Source of the DNA: Serratia entomophila
Lineage (GTDB): Bacteria; Pseudomonadota; Gammaproteobacteria; Enterobacterales; Enterobacteriaceae
Direction of reading: 5' to 3'
Assembly: GCF_021462285.1 (NCBI RefSeq)
Contig: NZ_CP082787.1
Location: forward strand, 4,774,001-4,838,000
DNA length: 64,000 nucleotides
Shown piece after piece: positions 36,079 through 48,323 of the stretch. Each line of letters begins with the position of its first letter. Positions within the stretch are counted from its first letter, which is position 1. A program made the translations under genes and the position numbers. Below the pieces are notes generated by a model. That model made no database searches. It was not told where the DNA came from and saw only the letters and a list, made by a program, of their open reading frames with translations.

Positions 36079-37047
36079 ATGAGCCACCTCTTCGATGCCA
36101 TCGTTTCCGCCCATCAACAGCTGCGCCCACAGGTTTCCGTGACCCCGCTGGAGCGCAGCGTGCTGCTCTCGCAGCAGCTGGGCTGCGAGCTGTATCTGAA
36201 ATGCGATCACCTGCAACCGACCGGTTCCTTCAAATTCCGCGGTGCCAGCAACAAGCTGCGGCTGCTGAACGACGAACAGCGCCGCCGCGGCGTGATTGCC
36301 GCCTCCTCCGGCAATCACGGCCAGGCCATGGCGCTGGCGGGCCGGCTGATAGGCGTGAGCGTAACGGTATACGCGCCGGAAACCGCGGCGGCGGTCAAGC
36401 TTGAGACCATCCGCGCGCTGGGCGGCCAGGTGGAGCTGGTGCCGGGCGATGCGCTGAACGCCGAACAGGCGGCCGAGAAAGCCGCCCATGAACAAGGCAA
36501 GGTCTATGTCTCCCCCTATAACGACGAGCAGGTGATTGCCGGCCAGGGAACCTGCGGCATGGAGCTGGTTGAGCAGCAGCCCGATCTGGATGCGGTATTC
36601 GTGGCGGTGGGCGGCGGCGGCTATATTTCCGGAATAGGCACCGTTCTGAAGCGATTGTCGCCAAAAACGCAGCTTATTGCCTGCTGGCCGGAGAACGCCA
36701 CCAGTATGTACAGCGCGCTGGAGGCCGGCCATATCTTCCCGGTGGACGAACAAGATACCCTGTCCGACGGCACCGCCGGCGGCGTCGGGCCAGACGCCCT
36801 GACCTTCCCGCTATGCCAGCGGCTGATCGATCGCAAAGTTTTAGTCAGCGAAGCGGAAATCAAAGCGGCGATGCGCCAGATAGCCGCCAGCGAACGCTGG
36901 ATTATCGAGGGCGCGGCCGGGGTGGCGCTGGCGGCGGCGATCCGGCTGGCGCCGGAATTCCAGGGTAAGAAGGTGGCGGTGGCGCTGTGCGGTAAAAACA
37001 TCGTGCTGGAGAAATACCTCAAGGCAATCGCCGATGAAGACCGTTAA
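36079..37047 (+). CDS. threonine/serine dehydratase-like PLP enzyme (EutB-like)
   Basis: 322 residues of fold-type II PLP family. The Schiff-base lysine lies in GSFKFRGA, the substrate loop in SSGNHGQAMA and the phosphate-binding glycine loop in VGGGGYISG. It is short, without the regulatory domain of biosynthetic IlvA, so it resembles catabolic dehydratases, serine racemases or the EutB protein of ectoine use. It overlaps the next gene by 14 bases. A pair of this kind (EutB/EutC) occurs in ectoine degradation, but the hydrolase genes of that pathway are not here. Substrate unknown. Confidence 0.82.
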   Translation: MSHLFDAIVSAHQQLRPQVSVTPLERSVLLSQQLGCELYLKCDHLQPTGSFKFRGASNKLRLLNDEQRRRGVIAASSGNHGQAMALAGRLIGVSVTVYAPETAAAVKLETIRALGGQVELVPGDALNAEQAAEKAAHEQGKVYVSPYNDEQVIAGQGTCGMELVEQQPDLDAVFVAVGGGGYISGIGTVLKRLSPKTQLIACWPENATSMYSALEAGHIFPVDEQDTLSDGTAGGVGPDALTFPLCQRLIDRKVLVSEAEIKAAMRQIAASERWIIEGAAGVALAAAIRLAPEFQGKKVAVALCGKNIVLEKYLKAIADEDR

Positions 37048-37975
37048 CCGCCGGCAGATCCTCGAGGTTTTCGATGCCGATAGCCTCACCTTACTGCAAA
37101 AAGAAGGCTTTATCGCCCATTCACAGCAGCGGGTGCAGCAGCCTCCGGTGCAGCATTTCCTGTTCGCGCAGGCCGGCGGCGACTGCTGCGTCAAATCCGC
37201 CTGGCAGGAGGGGGATGAGCAGTTTGTCATCAAGGTTTCCACCGGCTTTTATCGCAACCCGGCGCAGGGGCTGGCCAGCAATCAGGGGCTGATGATGGCC
37301 TTTTCCGCCCAGACCGGCGAGCCGCAGACGCTGCTGCTGGACGAGGGCTGGCTGACGGCGCTGCGCACCGCGCTGGCCGGGCGCATCGCCGCCGAACTCT
37401 GCGCCCCGCCAAATATTCAGGCAATCGGCATTATCGGCTGCGGCATGCAGGCCAGGCTGCAGCTGCAGCAGCTGAAAGCGGTGACCGCCTGCCGCGAGGC
37501 GTGGCTATGGGGCCGCAGCGAGCCGGCGCTGCGCGCCTTTCGGCGCGACGCCGAAGCCGAGGGCTTTCGGGTGCAGATTACGCAGGATGCGGCGCAGCTG
37601 GCGGCACACTGCCAACTGATAGTCACCACCACCCCCAGCCGCGAGCCAATTCTGCAGGCGGCGGACATCCGGCCCGGCACCCATATCACCGCGGTGGGCG
37701 CCGACGCCGACGGCAAACAGGAGCTGGCGACCAATCTGGTGGCCAAAGCGGATGTCATTGTGGTCGACGCGCTATCGCAATGTTCGCAATACGGCGAGAT
37801 AGCCACGGCTTATCGCCAGGGTTTGCTGGCATCGACGCCGATCGTCGAACTGGGCGCCGCGCTGCAGCAGGGGGGAAAGGCACGCAGCGACCCGCAGCAG
37901 ATCACCCTGGCCGATTTAACCGGGCTGGCGATTCAGGACGCACAGATAGTGAAAGGCATTTTAGCCGCGCTGTGA
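37034..37975 (+). CDS. ornithine cyclodeaminase family protein (EutC-like)
   Basis: 313 residues of the OCD/mu-crystallin family. The substrate-side lysine region FVIKVSTGFYRNP and the Rossmann motif GIIGCGMQARLQL are clear, with ITAVGADADGKQEL later. Members are ornithine cyclodeaminases, alanine dehydrogenases or ketimine reductases. It starts inside the dehydratase gene, so the two are translationally coupled and probably act on one substrate. The pairing resembles EutB/EutC. Activity is not assignable from sequence alone. Confidence 0.82.
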   Translation: MKTVNRRQILEVFDADSLTLLQKEGFIAHSQQRVQQPPVQHFLFAQAGGDCCVKSAWQEGDEQFVIKVSTGFYRNPAQGLASNQGLMMAFSAQTGEPQTLLLDEGWLTALRTALAGRIAAELCAPPNIQAIGIIGCGMQARLQLQQLKAVTACREAWLWGRSEPALRAFRRDAEAEGFRVQITQDAAQLAAHCQLIVTTTPSREPILQAADIRPGTHITAVGADADGKQELATNLVAKADVIVVDALSQCSQYGEIATAYRQGLLASTPIVELGAALQQGGKARSDPQQITLADLTGLAIQDAQIVKGILAAL

Positions 37976-37976
37976 A

Positions 37977-37994
37977 GGGGCGCCAAAGCGCCCC
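37977..37994. terminator. terminator between the cyclodeaminase-like gene and yidA
   Basis: A perfect 7-bp stem (GGGGCGC / GCGCCCC) with loop CAAA sits directly after the stop codon, between convergent genes. No clear T tract. Confidence 0.5.
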
Positions 37995-38001
37995 GCCGGA
38001 A

Positions 38002-38817
38002 TCAGGCGTTGAGCACAAACTTCTCGATGGCGCGCGCCACGCCGTCTTCGGTATTGGTGGTGGTGACAAACTGCGCCACCGCCTTCAGTTCGGGAATGGC
38101 GTTGCCCATCGCCACCCCGAGGCCGGCGTACTCGATCATCGCCGTGTCGTTAGCCTGATCGCCCAGCGTCATCACGTTTTCCCGCGCCACGCCGAGATGC
38201 TCGGCCAGCATTCTGACGCCGGCGCCCTTATCGACGTTTTTGTGCAGAATTTCAAGGAAATAAGGTGCGCTCTTCAGGATAGTGTAACGCTCCCGTGTCT
38301 CGGCGGGAATGTGCGCAATGGCGCGATCCAGCAGCTCCGGCTCGTCGATCATCATCACCTTCGGGAAGCGGATCTGGCGATCCATCTCCTCCACGCTGCG
38401 GTATTTCAACGGGATACCGGTCATTTCCGACTCGTGCACGGTGTATTTGCCGATATCTTTGTTCGGGGTGTACAGGGTATCGAAATCGAATGCCTGGAAG
38501 TGGACGCCAAACTCCCGCGCCATCTGCTCAAAATGAAGGTAGTCCTCGAAGCCCAGGGTTTCCTGCAGGATGCAGGCGCCGTCGACCGCCTGCAGCACCA
38601 GAGCGCCGTTATAGGTAATGCAGTAATCACCAGGCCCCTGAATGTCCAACTGACGCAGGTAGTCCTGCACGCCGACGTAAGGCCGCCCGGTAGCCAGCAC
38701 CACGTACACCCCTTTGCGGCGCGCTTCGGTGATGGCCTGCTTTACCGCCGGCGTAATCTGGTGCTGCGGGTTGAGCAGCGTGCCGTCCATATCGATCGCA
38801 ATCAGTTCAATAGCCAT
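38002..38817 (-). CDS. yidA: HAD-type sugar phosphatase YidA
   Basis: 271 residues (E. coli 270). HAD superfamily, Cof-type: motif I IAIDMDGTLLN with both aspartates, motif II in VVLATGRP, the lysine and motif IV GDQANDTAMIEYAG. It dephosphorylates sugar phosphates such as erythrose-4-phosphate and alpha-glucose-1-phosphate in E. coli assays. It lies just downstream of gyrB in the same direction, as in E. coli (dgo genes are absent). Confidence 0.95.
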   Translation of the reverse strand: MAIELIAIDMDGTLLNPQHQITPAVKQAITEARRKGVYVVLATGRPYVGVQDYLRQLDIQGPGDYCITYNGALVLQAVDGACILQETLGFEDYLHFEQMAREFGVHFQAFDFDTLYTPNKDIGKYTVHESEMTGIPLKYRSVEEMDRQIRFPKVMMIDEPELLDRAIAHIPAETRERYTILKSAPYFLEILHKNVDKGAGVRMLAEHLGVARENVMTLGDQANDTAMIEYAGLGVAMGNAIPELKAVAQFVTTTNTEDGVARAIEKFVLNA

Positions 38818-38895
38818 TCAAGCTTCTCCCAGTGGTTTTTTCCCATGCTAACGCGTTTCAGCCCGCGTTGTCAGCGCCAAAAAAGGCGTAAAAAA

Positions 38896-38921
38896 ATCCG
38901 CGCAAGTCACCCGGCGCGGAT
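38896..38921 (-). terminator. Rho-independent terminator of gyrB
   Basis: On the minus strand ATCCGCGC, a 10-base loop and GCGCGGAT are followed by seven T. It lies about 70 bases beyond the gyrB stop codon. Confidence 0.9.
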
Positions 38922-38937
38922 TTTCAACGATCCCCTT

Positions 38938-38980
38938 CATACTTCAAAGTCGCCTTGATGCAACTTGAATTATTTTGGAG
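38938..38980. repeat. imperfect stem-loop repeat between gyrB and its terminator
   Basis: CATACTTCAA and AACTTGAATTATT form imperfect arms around a short loop. The GCAACTTGAA and CATACTTCAA words recall the ends of ERIC-type intergenic repeats of enterobacteria. It sits between the gyrB stop codon and the terminator. Family membership is a suggestion only. Confidence 0.4.
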
Positions 38981-38990
38981 GATAAGGACG

Positions 38991-41423
<2,433 letters not shown>

Positions 41424-42509
41424 TTAGTCCTGTGGTTGAACCTCTATTTTACCTTGTTCCACGCGGAACATCTTGCCCTTTTCACCGGCCATGTCGGTCA
41501 CTTGTTCAGCGCTGACTGCGCTGACAAAGACCTGGGCCTGGGTGGCTTTCAGGCGATCGGCCAGCAACCGGCGACGGCCGGTGTCCAGCTCGGAGGCAAA
41601 ATCATCAATCAGATACAGGCAACGCCGCCCGCTCTGCCGGGTGAGAAACTCACCCTGCGCTAAGCGCAACGCGCACATCAGCAGCTTCAGCTGACCGCGC
41701 GATAACAAATCCTCTACCGGCGTGCCGTCGGCACGAATGCGGAAGTCCGCCTTATGCGGCCCCACCGCGGTATAGGTTAACGCCCTGTCGCGCTCAAACT
41801 GGCGCTCCAGCAGCTCTCCGTAGTCGCTCTCTTTGTCCCAGCCGCGCTGGAAAGAGAAACTCAGGGCAAATTCGGGCAGAAACTGCGCGCAGGTCGCGGT
41901 AATATCCGCGGCGATCGCCTCGCTGTATTCTGCCCGCCACTCGCTGATGCGCTCGGCCAATGGGATCAGTTCCTGATCCCAGGCGCGGATCTGCGCATAG
42001 CGACTGACCTGGCGCAGCGCGGCATTGCGCTGCTTCAGTAACCGTTTCAGGTTGCTCCAGGCGGTGAAAAAACCGGGTTCGTTATGGAAACATCCCCAGT
42101 CCAGGAAAGCGCGCCGGAATTTCGGCCCGCCGTTTAGCAGGGTGAAGCCTTCGGGGGTGATCAGCTGCATCGGCAACAGCTGCGCCAGTTCGGCCACTTT
42201 GTGGCCGTCGCTGCCATCGATACGCACTTTGCTGTCACCCTGACGGCTCTTGCTCAATCCTACGGATATTTCACGTTCTGCGCCTTCGATGCGGCCGTGC
42301 AGCACGAACTCCGGCTGGTCGTGGCGGATCACTCGCCCGGCCTGCAGGCTGCGAAACGCGCGCCCGTGGCCAAGGGTATATACCGCCTCCAGCACGCTGG
42401 TCTTGCCGCTGCCGTTGGCGCCCACCAGGAAGTTGAACCCCGGCGCCAGCGCCAAATCCGCCGCTTCGATATTGCGAAAATCTTTAATCAGTAAACGCGT
42501 TAATGCCAT
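41424..42509 (-). CDS. recF: recombination mediator RecF
   Basis: 361 residues. SMC/ABC-like ATPase: Walker A in [14 protein letters not shown], signature [11 protein letters not shown] and Walker [14 protein letters not shown]. It helps load RecA at single-strand gaps together with RecO and RecR. It is the third gene of the dnaA operon, but the gap from dnaN is 145 bases and filled by a long imperfect palindrome, whereas the genes abut in E. coli as I recall. Confidence 0.97.
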   Translation of the reverse strand: MALTRLLIKDFRNIEAADLALAPGFNFLVGANGSGKTSVLEAVYTLGHGRAFRSLQAGRVIRHDQPEFVLHGRIEGAEREISVGLSKSRQGDSKVRIDGSDGHKVAELAQLLPMQLITPEGFTLLNGGPKFRRAFLDWGCFHNEPGFFTAWSNLKRLLKQRNAALRQVSRYAQIRAWDQELIPLAERISEWRAEYSEAIAADITATCAQFLPEFALSFSFQRGWDKESDYGELLERQFERDRALTYTAVGPHKADFRIRADGTPVEDLLSRGQLKLLMCALRLAQGEFLTRQSGRRCLYLIDDFASELDTGRRRLLADRLKATQAQVFVSAVSAEQVTDMAGEKGKMFRVEQGKIEVQPQD

Positions 42510-42542
42510 ACGACTATTTCTTATGATCGAGGGCGTAATTGT

Positions 42543-42640
42543 CGCAGACAGGTTGGGTGCGGACAGCGCACAGCCACCGGAGCGTACTTAATGTACGTGA
42601 GGATGGCGAGCACTGCCCAATCCCAAGCTGGCAAGTAAAA
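42543..42640. repeat. ERIC-like imperfect palindrome between dnaN and recF
   Basis: The centre is CGTAC-TTAAT-GTACG (42583-42597). Outer arms pair imperfectly over about 45 bases each side (for example GGTTGGG against CCCAATCC). The centre GGAGCGTACTTAATGTACGT is built like the ERIC core (GGAGCTTAC...GTAAGTGA). It is a non-coding insert inside a conserved operon. Confidence 0.6.
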
Positions 42641-42654
42641 TAGCCCGCCATAGA

Positions 42655-43755
42655 TCAGAGACGCATTGGCATGACGACATAGGCCGCAGACTTGCTGGCG
42701 CCGTCCTCGATCTGCACGCTGGAGACCGAGTCGGTCAGCAGCAGGCGCACATCCTCGCACTTGAGCGCGTTCAACACGTCGAGCACGTAGCTGACGTTGA
42801 AGCCAATTTCCATCTCGGTGCCGTCATAGCTGACATCCAGGATCTCTTCCGCCTCTTCCTGCTCGGGGTTGTTGGCGGTGATCTTCAGCTGGTTCTGGCT
42901 AACGTACAGGCGCACGCCGCGGAACTTTTCGTTCGACAGAATGGCCGCGCGGGCAAACGCCTGCTTGAGCAGATCGCAGCCGGCTTCCAGCGTTTTGTCG
43001 GGGTTCTTCGGCAATACGCGGCGATAATCAGGGAAACGGCCGTCAACCAGCTTGGAAGTGAAGATAAAATCACCGACGTGGGCGCGAATGTTGTTGCTGC
43101 CGATCTGCAGCTGCAGCGGGGTATCGCCGCCGTCCAGCAGGCGCACCAGCTCCATCACCCCTTTACGCGGCACGATCACCGAATGCGACGGCAGCTGCTG
43201 GCCGATCGGCATCGAACACACCGCCAGGCGGTGGCCGTCGGTCGCGACGGTGCGCAGCTCTTCGCCTTCGGTTTCGAACAGCATGCCGTTCAGGTAGTAA
43301 CGCACGTCCTGATGCGCCATCGAGAACTGGGTGGCTTCGATCAGGCGCTTCAGCGTCGCCTGCGGCAGGGTGAATTCCACCTCGCTCTGCCAGTCGTCCA
43401 GGTTCGGGAAGTCCGCCGCCGGCAGCGTGGACAGCGAAAAACGGCTGCGGCCGGAACGCACCAGCATGCGCTCGCTTTCCAGCGTTACCGCGATCTCCGC
43501 CCCTTCCGGCAGGCCACGGCAGATATCAAAGAATTTACGCGCGGGCACGGTGGTCGCGCCCGCCTCATGCGGCTGGGACAGGGCGACGCGCGCCACCATC
43601 TCCATCTCCAGATCGGTACCTGTCAGCAGCAGGGAGCCTTCCGTCACCTGCAGCAGCAGGTTACCCAGAATCGGCAGCGTTGGGCGGCCGCCCAGCGGGC
43701 TGCTCACCTGTTGCAGCGGTTTTAGCAGATGCTCACGTTCAACGATAAATTTCAT
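42655..43755 (-). CDS. dnaN: DNA polymerase III beta clamp
   Basis: 366 residues, the E. coli length. It forms the sliding clamp dimer that tethers polymerases to DNA. The N-terminus MKFIVEREHLLKPLQQVSSPLGGRPTLPILGNLL and the C-terminal YVVMPMRL, which forms part of the partner-binding cleft, match E. coli as I recall. It starts 4 bases after the dnaA stop codon. Confidence 0.98.
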   Translation of the reverse strand: MKFIVEREHLLKPLQQVSSPLGGRPTLPILGNLLLQVTEGSLLLTGTDLEMEMVARVALSQPHEAGATTVPARKFFDICRGLPEGAEIAVTLESERMLVRSGRSRFSLSTLPAADFPNLDDWQSEVEFTLPQATLKRLIEATQFSMAHQDVRYYLNGMLFETEGEELRTVATDGHRLAVCSMPIGQQLPSHSVIVPRKGVMELVRLLDGGDTPLQLQIGSNNIRAHVGDFIFTSKLVDGRFPDYRRVLPKNPDKTLEAGCDLLKQAFARAAILSNEKFRGVRLYVSQNQLKITANNPEQEEAEEILDVSYDGTEMEIGFNVSYVLDVLNALKCEDVRLLLTDSVSSVQIEDGASKSAAYVVMPMRL

Positions 43756-43759
43756 AGCG

Positions 43760-45160
43760 CTAGGAAGATAATGTTCTGATTAAATTGGAGAAATCTTCTT
43801 TGATGTCGTGACTTTCCTCACGCAACTGCTCGATCTTCCGGCAGGCGTGCAACACCGTGGTATGGTCGCGGCCACCAAACGCATCGCCGATTTCTGGCAG
43901 GCTGTGGTTGGTGAGTTCCTTTGCCAGCGCCATCGCCATCTGGCGCGGGCGGGCAACCGAACGCGAACGCCGCTTAGACAGCAAATCCGCGACTTTAATT
44001 TTATAGTACTCGGCCACCGTCTTTTGAATATTGTCGATGGTGACCAGCTTTTCCTGCAGCGCCAACAGATCGCGCAGCGCTTCACGCACGAAATCGATGG
44101 TGATGGCGCGGCCGGTAAAGTTGGCGTTGGCTATCACGCGGTTCAACGCCCCTTCGAGCTCACGCACGTTGGAACGCAGGCGTTTGGCGATAAAGAACGC
44201 CACTTCGCCCGGCAGACGGATATCGTTCTCGTCGGCCTTTTTCATCAGGATCGCCACGCGGGTTTCCAGCTCCGGCGGTTCGATCGCCACCGTCAGCCCC
44301 CAGCCGAAGCGGGATTTCAGACGATCCTCCACCCCGTTAATCTCTTTCGGGTAACGGTCCGAGGTCAGGATGATCTGCTGATTGCCTTCCAACAGGGCAT
44401 TAAAGGTATGGAAGAACTCTTCCTGCGAACGCTCCTTGTTGGCAAAGAACTGGATGTCATCGATCAGCAGCGCGTCGACCGAACGGTAATAGCGCTTAAA
44501 TTCTTCAATGGCGTTGTTCTGCAAGGCTTTGACCATGTCTTGCACAAAGCGTTCCGAGTGCATGTAAACCACTTTGGCATTGGCCTTGCGCGCCATGATG
44601 CCGTTGCCGACCGCGTGCAGCAGGTGAGTCTTACCCAGGCCGGTGCCGCCGTACAGGAACAGCGGGTTATAGGCGCCGCCCGGGTTGTCCGCCACCTGGC
44701 GAGCCGCCGCGCGCGCCAGCTGGTTGGATTTACCCTCAACGAAGTTATCGAAGGTGTGCTTTGGGTTTACGTTGGAGCGGTAAGAGAGTTCAGGCTGCGG
44801 CGCCGCGTTGTCCCAGCTCGGGCGCGAAGGCGCCGCGGTGCGCGCCACCGGCGCCGCAGGGGCGCTGCTGCTGCTGACGCTGGCGGTGACGGTCTGGCTG
44901 ATGATTTGGCCGATCGGTTTGCTGCCCACTTCGAAACGCAGCAAAGGAGCATCCGTACCGCAGAAATCGTTCAGCAGACCATTGATATTGTTTAAGTACT
45001 TATCGCGAACCCAATCCAGCACAAAACGGTTAGGCGCATACAGCGCCAGGGTGTTGTCACTCAGTTCCGCCTGCAATGGGCGTATCCACATACTAAATTC
45101 TGTGGCAGGTAACTCATCCTGCAATCGGGCAAGACACTGCTGCCAAAGCGAAAGTGACAC
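43760..45160 (-). CDS. dnaA: chromosomal replication initiator DnaA
   Basis: 466 residues (E. coli 467). Domain I (about 1-85) binds DnaB and DiaA; a variable linker is rich in Ala/Ser/Pro here. The AAA+ domain has Walker [10 protein letters not shown], Walker [10 protein letters not shown] and the sensor regions. Domain IV ends in the DnaA-box reader [16 protein letters not shown]. The GTG at 45160 is chosen because GGAG lies 8 bases upstream and the protein then begins MSLSLWQQC as in E. coli, where GTG is also used; the frame is open to 45172. It heads dnaA-dnaN-recF-gyrB, and its upstream region holds a DnaA box and many GATC sites. Confidence 0.98.
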   Translation of the reverse strand: MSLSLWQQCLARLQDELPATEFSMWIRPLQAELSDNTLALYAPNRFVLDWVRDKYLNNINGLLNDFCGTDAPLLRFEVGSKPIGQIISQTVTASVSSSSAPAAPVARTAAPSRPSWDNAAPQPELSYRSNVNPKHTFDNFVEGKSNQLARAAARQVADNPGGAYNPLFLYGGTGLGKTHLLHAVGNGIMARKANAKVVYMHSERFVQDMVKALQNNAIEEFKRYYRSVDALLIDDIQFFANKERSQEEFFHTFNALLEGNQQIILTSDRYPKEINGVEDRLKSRFGWGLTVAIEPPELETRVAILMKKADENDIRLPGEVAFFIAKRLRSNVRELEGALNRVIANANFTGRAITIDFVREALRDLLALQEKLVTIDNIQKTVAEYYKIKVADLLSKRRSRSVARPRQMAMALAKELTNHSLPEIGDAFGGRDHTTVLHACRKIEQLREESHDIKEDFSNLIRTLSS

Positions 45161-45302
45161 GGCGGACTCCACTCGAACAAGATCAATAATAAAGAAAAGA
45201 ATCAGGCTACTTTTTATGACTCATGATTTTTTGACACATACCCGGCATCGGCTGTTTGCCTGTGGGGGATGCGAACCGCCTTTCACGGTTTATGTCCCTC
45301 GG

Positions 45303-45551
45303 GATCCCCGCTTGAGGGATCGCGATCGGAATGACGGATCATAGCGCAATCCGCGCAAGAGATCCTCCCCTTCATCACAGATTAGATCCATTTTATCCAC
45401 AGGCCGCGGCAGGCGGCGATCTTTTCGCCGCCGTCGCCGAATTACAGGCAAGATCCCGGCCGCTGCGGGCTGATTTTTACATTGTCAACCGGTTATACCC
45501 TGTTATCCACGGCAGATCCTGCGCGATAACGCAAAGGATCGCTCCGGGATC
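45303..45551. promoter_or_regulatory. dnaA control region: DnaA boxes and dense GATC sites
   Basis: A perfect DnaA box TTATCCACA lies at 45393-45401 and a one-mismatch box TTATCCACG at 45503-45511. Eleven GATC (Dam) sites start at 45303, 45318, 45324, 45337, 45361, 45385, 45418, 45452, 45515, 45537 and 45548. Autoregulation of dnaA by DnaA and sequestration of its promoter by SeqA are established in E. coli. I see no protein gene in the 685 bases between dnaA and rpmH. Confidence 0.8.
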
Positions 45552-45552
45552 C

Positions 45553-45580
45553 TTGCGATTTCACCCCGAGTCCGTATAAT
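45553..45580 (+). promoter_or_regulatory. distal rpmH promoter
   Basis: TTGCGA (45553-45558), a 16-bp spacer and TATAAT (45575-45580), followed by CTTCGCCCT. A C/G-rich discriminator would suit stringent control. Read from pattern. Confidence 0.6.
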
Positions 45581-45712
45581 CTTCGCCCTACGTGTGATAC
45601 CTGGTTCCTTAACGGTGCATCATTGGCCAGACAGGATTCTGCGGTGACCACGGGCCAAAACCGGATTTTACTCCGTATTGGCAGACAACCAGGTAGGCTA
45701 GCGCAATGTGAA

Positions 45713-45741
45713 TTGACTCAGGACTGTACAATTATTACAAT
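45713..45741 (+). promoter_or_regulatory. proximal rpmH promoter
   Basis: TTGACT (45713-45718), an ideal 17-bp spacer and TACAAT (45736-45741), about 105 bases before the rpmH start. Confidence 0.7.
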
Positions 45742-45833
45742 CCCGCCTCTTTATGTATTGCGATTGAGGCGTCGGTCATCTTCACGCCGAGTAGCCAAAC
45801 GCGTTTACTGATCAGTAATTATTTTAAGTTTAG

Positions 45834-45986
<153 letters not shown>

Positions 45987-46004
45987 TAAAAGCTAACCCA
46001 CTGA

Positions 46005-46364
46005 GTGGTTAAGCTCGCTTTTCCCAGGGAGTTACGTTTGTTAACTCCCACTCATTTCACTTTCGTCTTCCAGCAGCCACAACGGGCTGGCACGCCGCAA
46101 ATCACCATCCTCGGCCGCCTGAACCAGCTGGGGCATCCCCGCATCGGTCTTACCGTCGCCAAAAAACACGTCAAACGCGCGCATGAACGCAACCGGATCA
46201 AACGCCTAACCCGCGAAAGCTTCCGCCAGCGTCAGCATGAGTTACCGGCGATGGATTTTGTGGTGGTGGCCAAAAAAGGGATAGCGGATTTGGATAACCG
46301 CGCGCTGACGGAAGCTTTGGAAAAATTATGGCGTCGCCACTGTCGCCAGGCTCCCGCATCCTGA
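46005..46364 (+). CDS. rnpA: ribonuclease P protein component
   Basis: 119 residues, the E. coli length. It is the protein cofactor of RNase P, which matures tRNA 5' ends. The RNR motif is seen in [15 protein letters not shown]. It starts with GTG at 46005, 18 bases after rpmH; the E. coli protein begins with the same residues. Its last 37 bases overlap yidD. Confidence 0.98.
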   Translation: MVKLAFPRELRLLTPTHFTFVFQQPQRAGTPQITILGRLNQLGHPRIGLTVAKKHVKRAHERNRIKRLTRESFRQRQHELPAMDFVVVAKKGIADLDNRALTEALEKLWRRHCRQAPAS

Positions 46365-46585
46365 TCGGGCTGGTGCGAGCCTACCAGCTCGTCATCAGTC
46401 CGCTGCTTGGGCCTCGTTGTCGCTTCCAGCCGACATGCTCTCATTACGCAATTGAGGCATTAAGCAGGTTTGGCATGATAAAAGGCAGTTGGTTAGCATT
46501 GAAACGCGTATTAAAATGCCACCCCTTGAACCCAGGTGGCGATGATCCCGTGCCGCCAAAAACCGACGATAACAGAGAACACTAA
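46328..46585 (+). CDS. yidD: membrane protein insertion efficiency factor YidD
   Basis: 85 residues. The three-cysteine core [15 protein letters not shown]...KC and the amphipathic N-terminal helix ([18 protein letters not shown]) are characteristic. YidD aids YidC-dependent insertion of inner-membrane proteins. It overlaps rnpA and ends 2 bases before yidC, so the genes are probably translationally coupled. Confidence 0.97.
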   Translation: MASPLSPGSRILIGLVRAYQLVISPLLGPRCRFQPTCSHYAIEALSRFGMIKGSWLALKRVLKCHPLNPGGDDPVPPKTDDNREH

Positions 46586-46587
46586 CG

Positions 46588-48225
46588 ATGGATTCGCAAC
46601 GCAATCTTCTCCTCATCGCTCTGCTGTTCGTGTCTTTCATGATCTGGCAGGCATGGCAAACGGACAACGCTCCGCAGCCGGCCGCTCAGACCACGCAACA
46701 GACTTCGAACGCAGCTACCGGTGATGCCGCCAGCCAGGCTGTGCCAGCCAGTGGCCAGGGTAAACTGATTACCGTTAACACTGACGTGCTGTCGCTGACC
46801 ATCAACACCCGTGGTGGCGATATCGAGCAGGCTAAACTGTTGGCCTACCCGGATACTCTGGGTTCATCGACTCCATTCCAACTGCTGGAAACCACCCCGT
46901 CATTTGTTTATCAGGCGCAAAGCGGCCTGACCGGCAGAAACGGCCCGGATAACCCGGCAAACGGCGAACGTCCTCTGTTCCAGGCGGCGCAGGACAGCTA
47001 CACCCTGCCGGAAGGCCAGGACGAGCTGCGCATTCCGCTGACCTTCACCGGTAAAGACGGCGCAATCTACACCAAGACTTTCGTGCTCAAGCGTAACCAT
47101 TATGCGGTCGGCGTTGATTACAGCATCGACAACAAGAGCGCCACTCCGCTGGAACTGACCCTGTTCGGCCAACTGAAGCAGACCACCGAGCTGCCTAAGC
47201 ACCGCGATACCGGCAGCAACAACTTCGCTCTGCACACCTTCCGCGGCGCGGCGTATTCTTCCAGCGAAGACAAATACCAGAAGTATGCGTTCGACAAGGA
47301 CGAGAACCTGAACGTCACCACTCAGGGCGGTTGGGTTGCCATGCTGCAACAGTACTTCGCCACCGCGTGGGTGCCGGCGACTCAGGGCAGCAACACCTTC
47401 TATACCGCTAAACCGGGTGACAACCTGTCTACCATCGGCTTCAAATCGACGCCGGTCGTGGTGCAGCCAGGTGCGCAACAGCAGCTGAACGCCACCCTGT
47501 GGGTCGGCCCGGAGCTGCAGGATCAGATGGCCCAGCTGGCGCCGCATCTGGACCTGACCGTGGATTACGGTTGGCTGTGGTTCATCTCCCAGCCGCTGTT
47601 CAAACTGCTGAAGTTCATCCACGGCTTTATCGGTAACTGGGGCTTCTCCATCATCATCATCACCTTCATCGTGCGCGGCATCATGTACCCGCTGACCAAG
47701 GCGCAGTACACCTCGATGGCGAAAATGCGCATGCTGCAGCCGAAGCTGCAGGCGATGCGTGAGCGTATCGGCGACGACAAACAGCGCATGAGCCAGGAAA
47801 TGATGGCGCTGTACAAGTCGGAGAAAGTGAACCCGCTGGGTGGCTGCCTGCCACTGATCATTCAGATGCCAATCTTCCTGGCGCTGTACTACATGCTGAT
47901 GGGCTCGGTCGAGCTGCGCCATGCGCCGTTCGCCCTGTGGATCCATGACCTGTCGGCGCAGGACCCGTACTACATCCTGCCAATCCTGATGGGCGTGACG
48001 ATGTTCTTCATCCAGAAGATGTCGCCGACCACCGTGACTGACCCGATGCAGCAGAAAATCATGACCTTTATGCCGGTGATCTTCACAGTGTTCTTCCTGT
48101 GGTTCCCGTCCGGTCTGGTGCTGTACTACATCGTCAGTAACCTGGTGACCATCCTCCAGCAGCAGCTGATCTATCGCGGCCTGGAAAAACGTGGTCTGCA
48201 CAGCCGCGACAAGAAAAAAACCTAA
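46588..48225 (+). CDS. yidC: membrane protein insertase YidC
   Basis: 545 residues (E. coli 548). The N-terminal membrane anchor ([18 protein letters not shown]) is followed by the large periplasmic beta-sandwich domain (about residues 60-340). The C-terminal five-helix insertase core contains [20 protein letters not shown], and the tail is basic ([12 protein letters not shown]). It inserts membrane proteins alone or with SecYEG. A Rho-independent terminator follows. Confidence 0.98.
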   Translation: MDSQRNLLLIALLFVSFMIWQAWQTDNAPQPAAQTTQQTSNAATGDAASQAVPASGQGKLITVNTDVLSLTINTRGGDIEQAKLLAYPDTLGSSTPFQLLETTPSFVYQAQSGLTGRNGPDNPANGERPLFQAAQDSYTLPEGQDELRIPLTFTGKDGAIYTKTFVLKRNHYAVGVDYSIDNKSATPLELTLFGQLKQTTELPKHRDTGSNNFALHTFRGAAYSSSEDKYQKYAFDKDENLNVTTQGGWVAMLQQYFATAWVPATQGSNTFYTAKPGDNLSTIGFKSTPVVVQPGAQQQLNATLWVGPELQDQMAQLAPHLDLTVDYGWLWFISQPLFKLLKFIHGFIGNWGFSIIIITFIVRGIMYPLTKAQYTSMAKMRMLQPKLQAMRERIGDDKQRMSQEMMALYKSEKVNPLGGCLPLIIQMPIFLALYYMLMGSVELRHAPFALWIHDLSAQDPYYILPILMGVTMFFIQKMSPTTVTDPMQQKIMTFMPVIFTVFFLWFPSGLVLYYIVSNLVTILQQQLIYRGLEKRGLHSRDKKKT

Positions 48226-48231
48226 GCGTAT

Positions 48232-48260
48232 TGTAGGGGCTCGGCGCGCCGGCCCTGGCA
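48232..48260. repeat. GC-rich palindrome after yidC
   Basis: AGGGGCTCGGC and GCCGGCCCT form an imperfect stem beginning a few bases after the yidC stop codon. It recalls the other GGGGC...GCCCC palindromes in this window. Confidence 0.4.
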
Positions 48261-48271
48261 GTAACACCAAG

Positions 48272-48295
48272 AGGCGGTCATTAGACCGCCTTTTT
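48272..48295 (+). terminator. Rho-independent terminator of the rpmH-yidC operon
   Basis: AGGCGGTC, loop ATTA and GACCGCCT, then a T tract. It lies between yidC and mnmE. Confidence 0.9.
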
Positions 48296-48323
48296 GCATA
48301 TTGAATTGTCAGAGAGAACCGTT

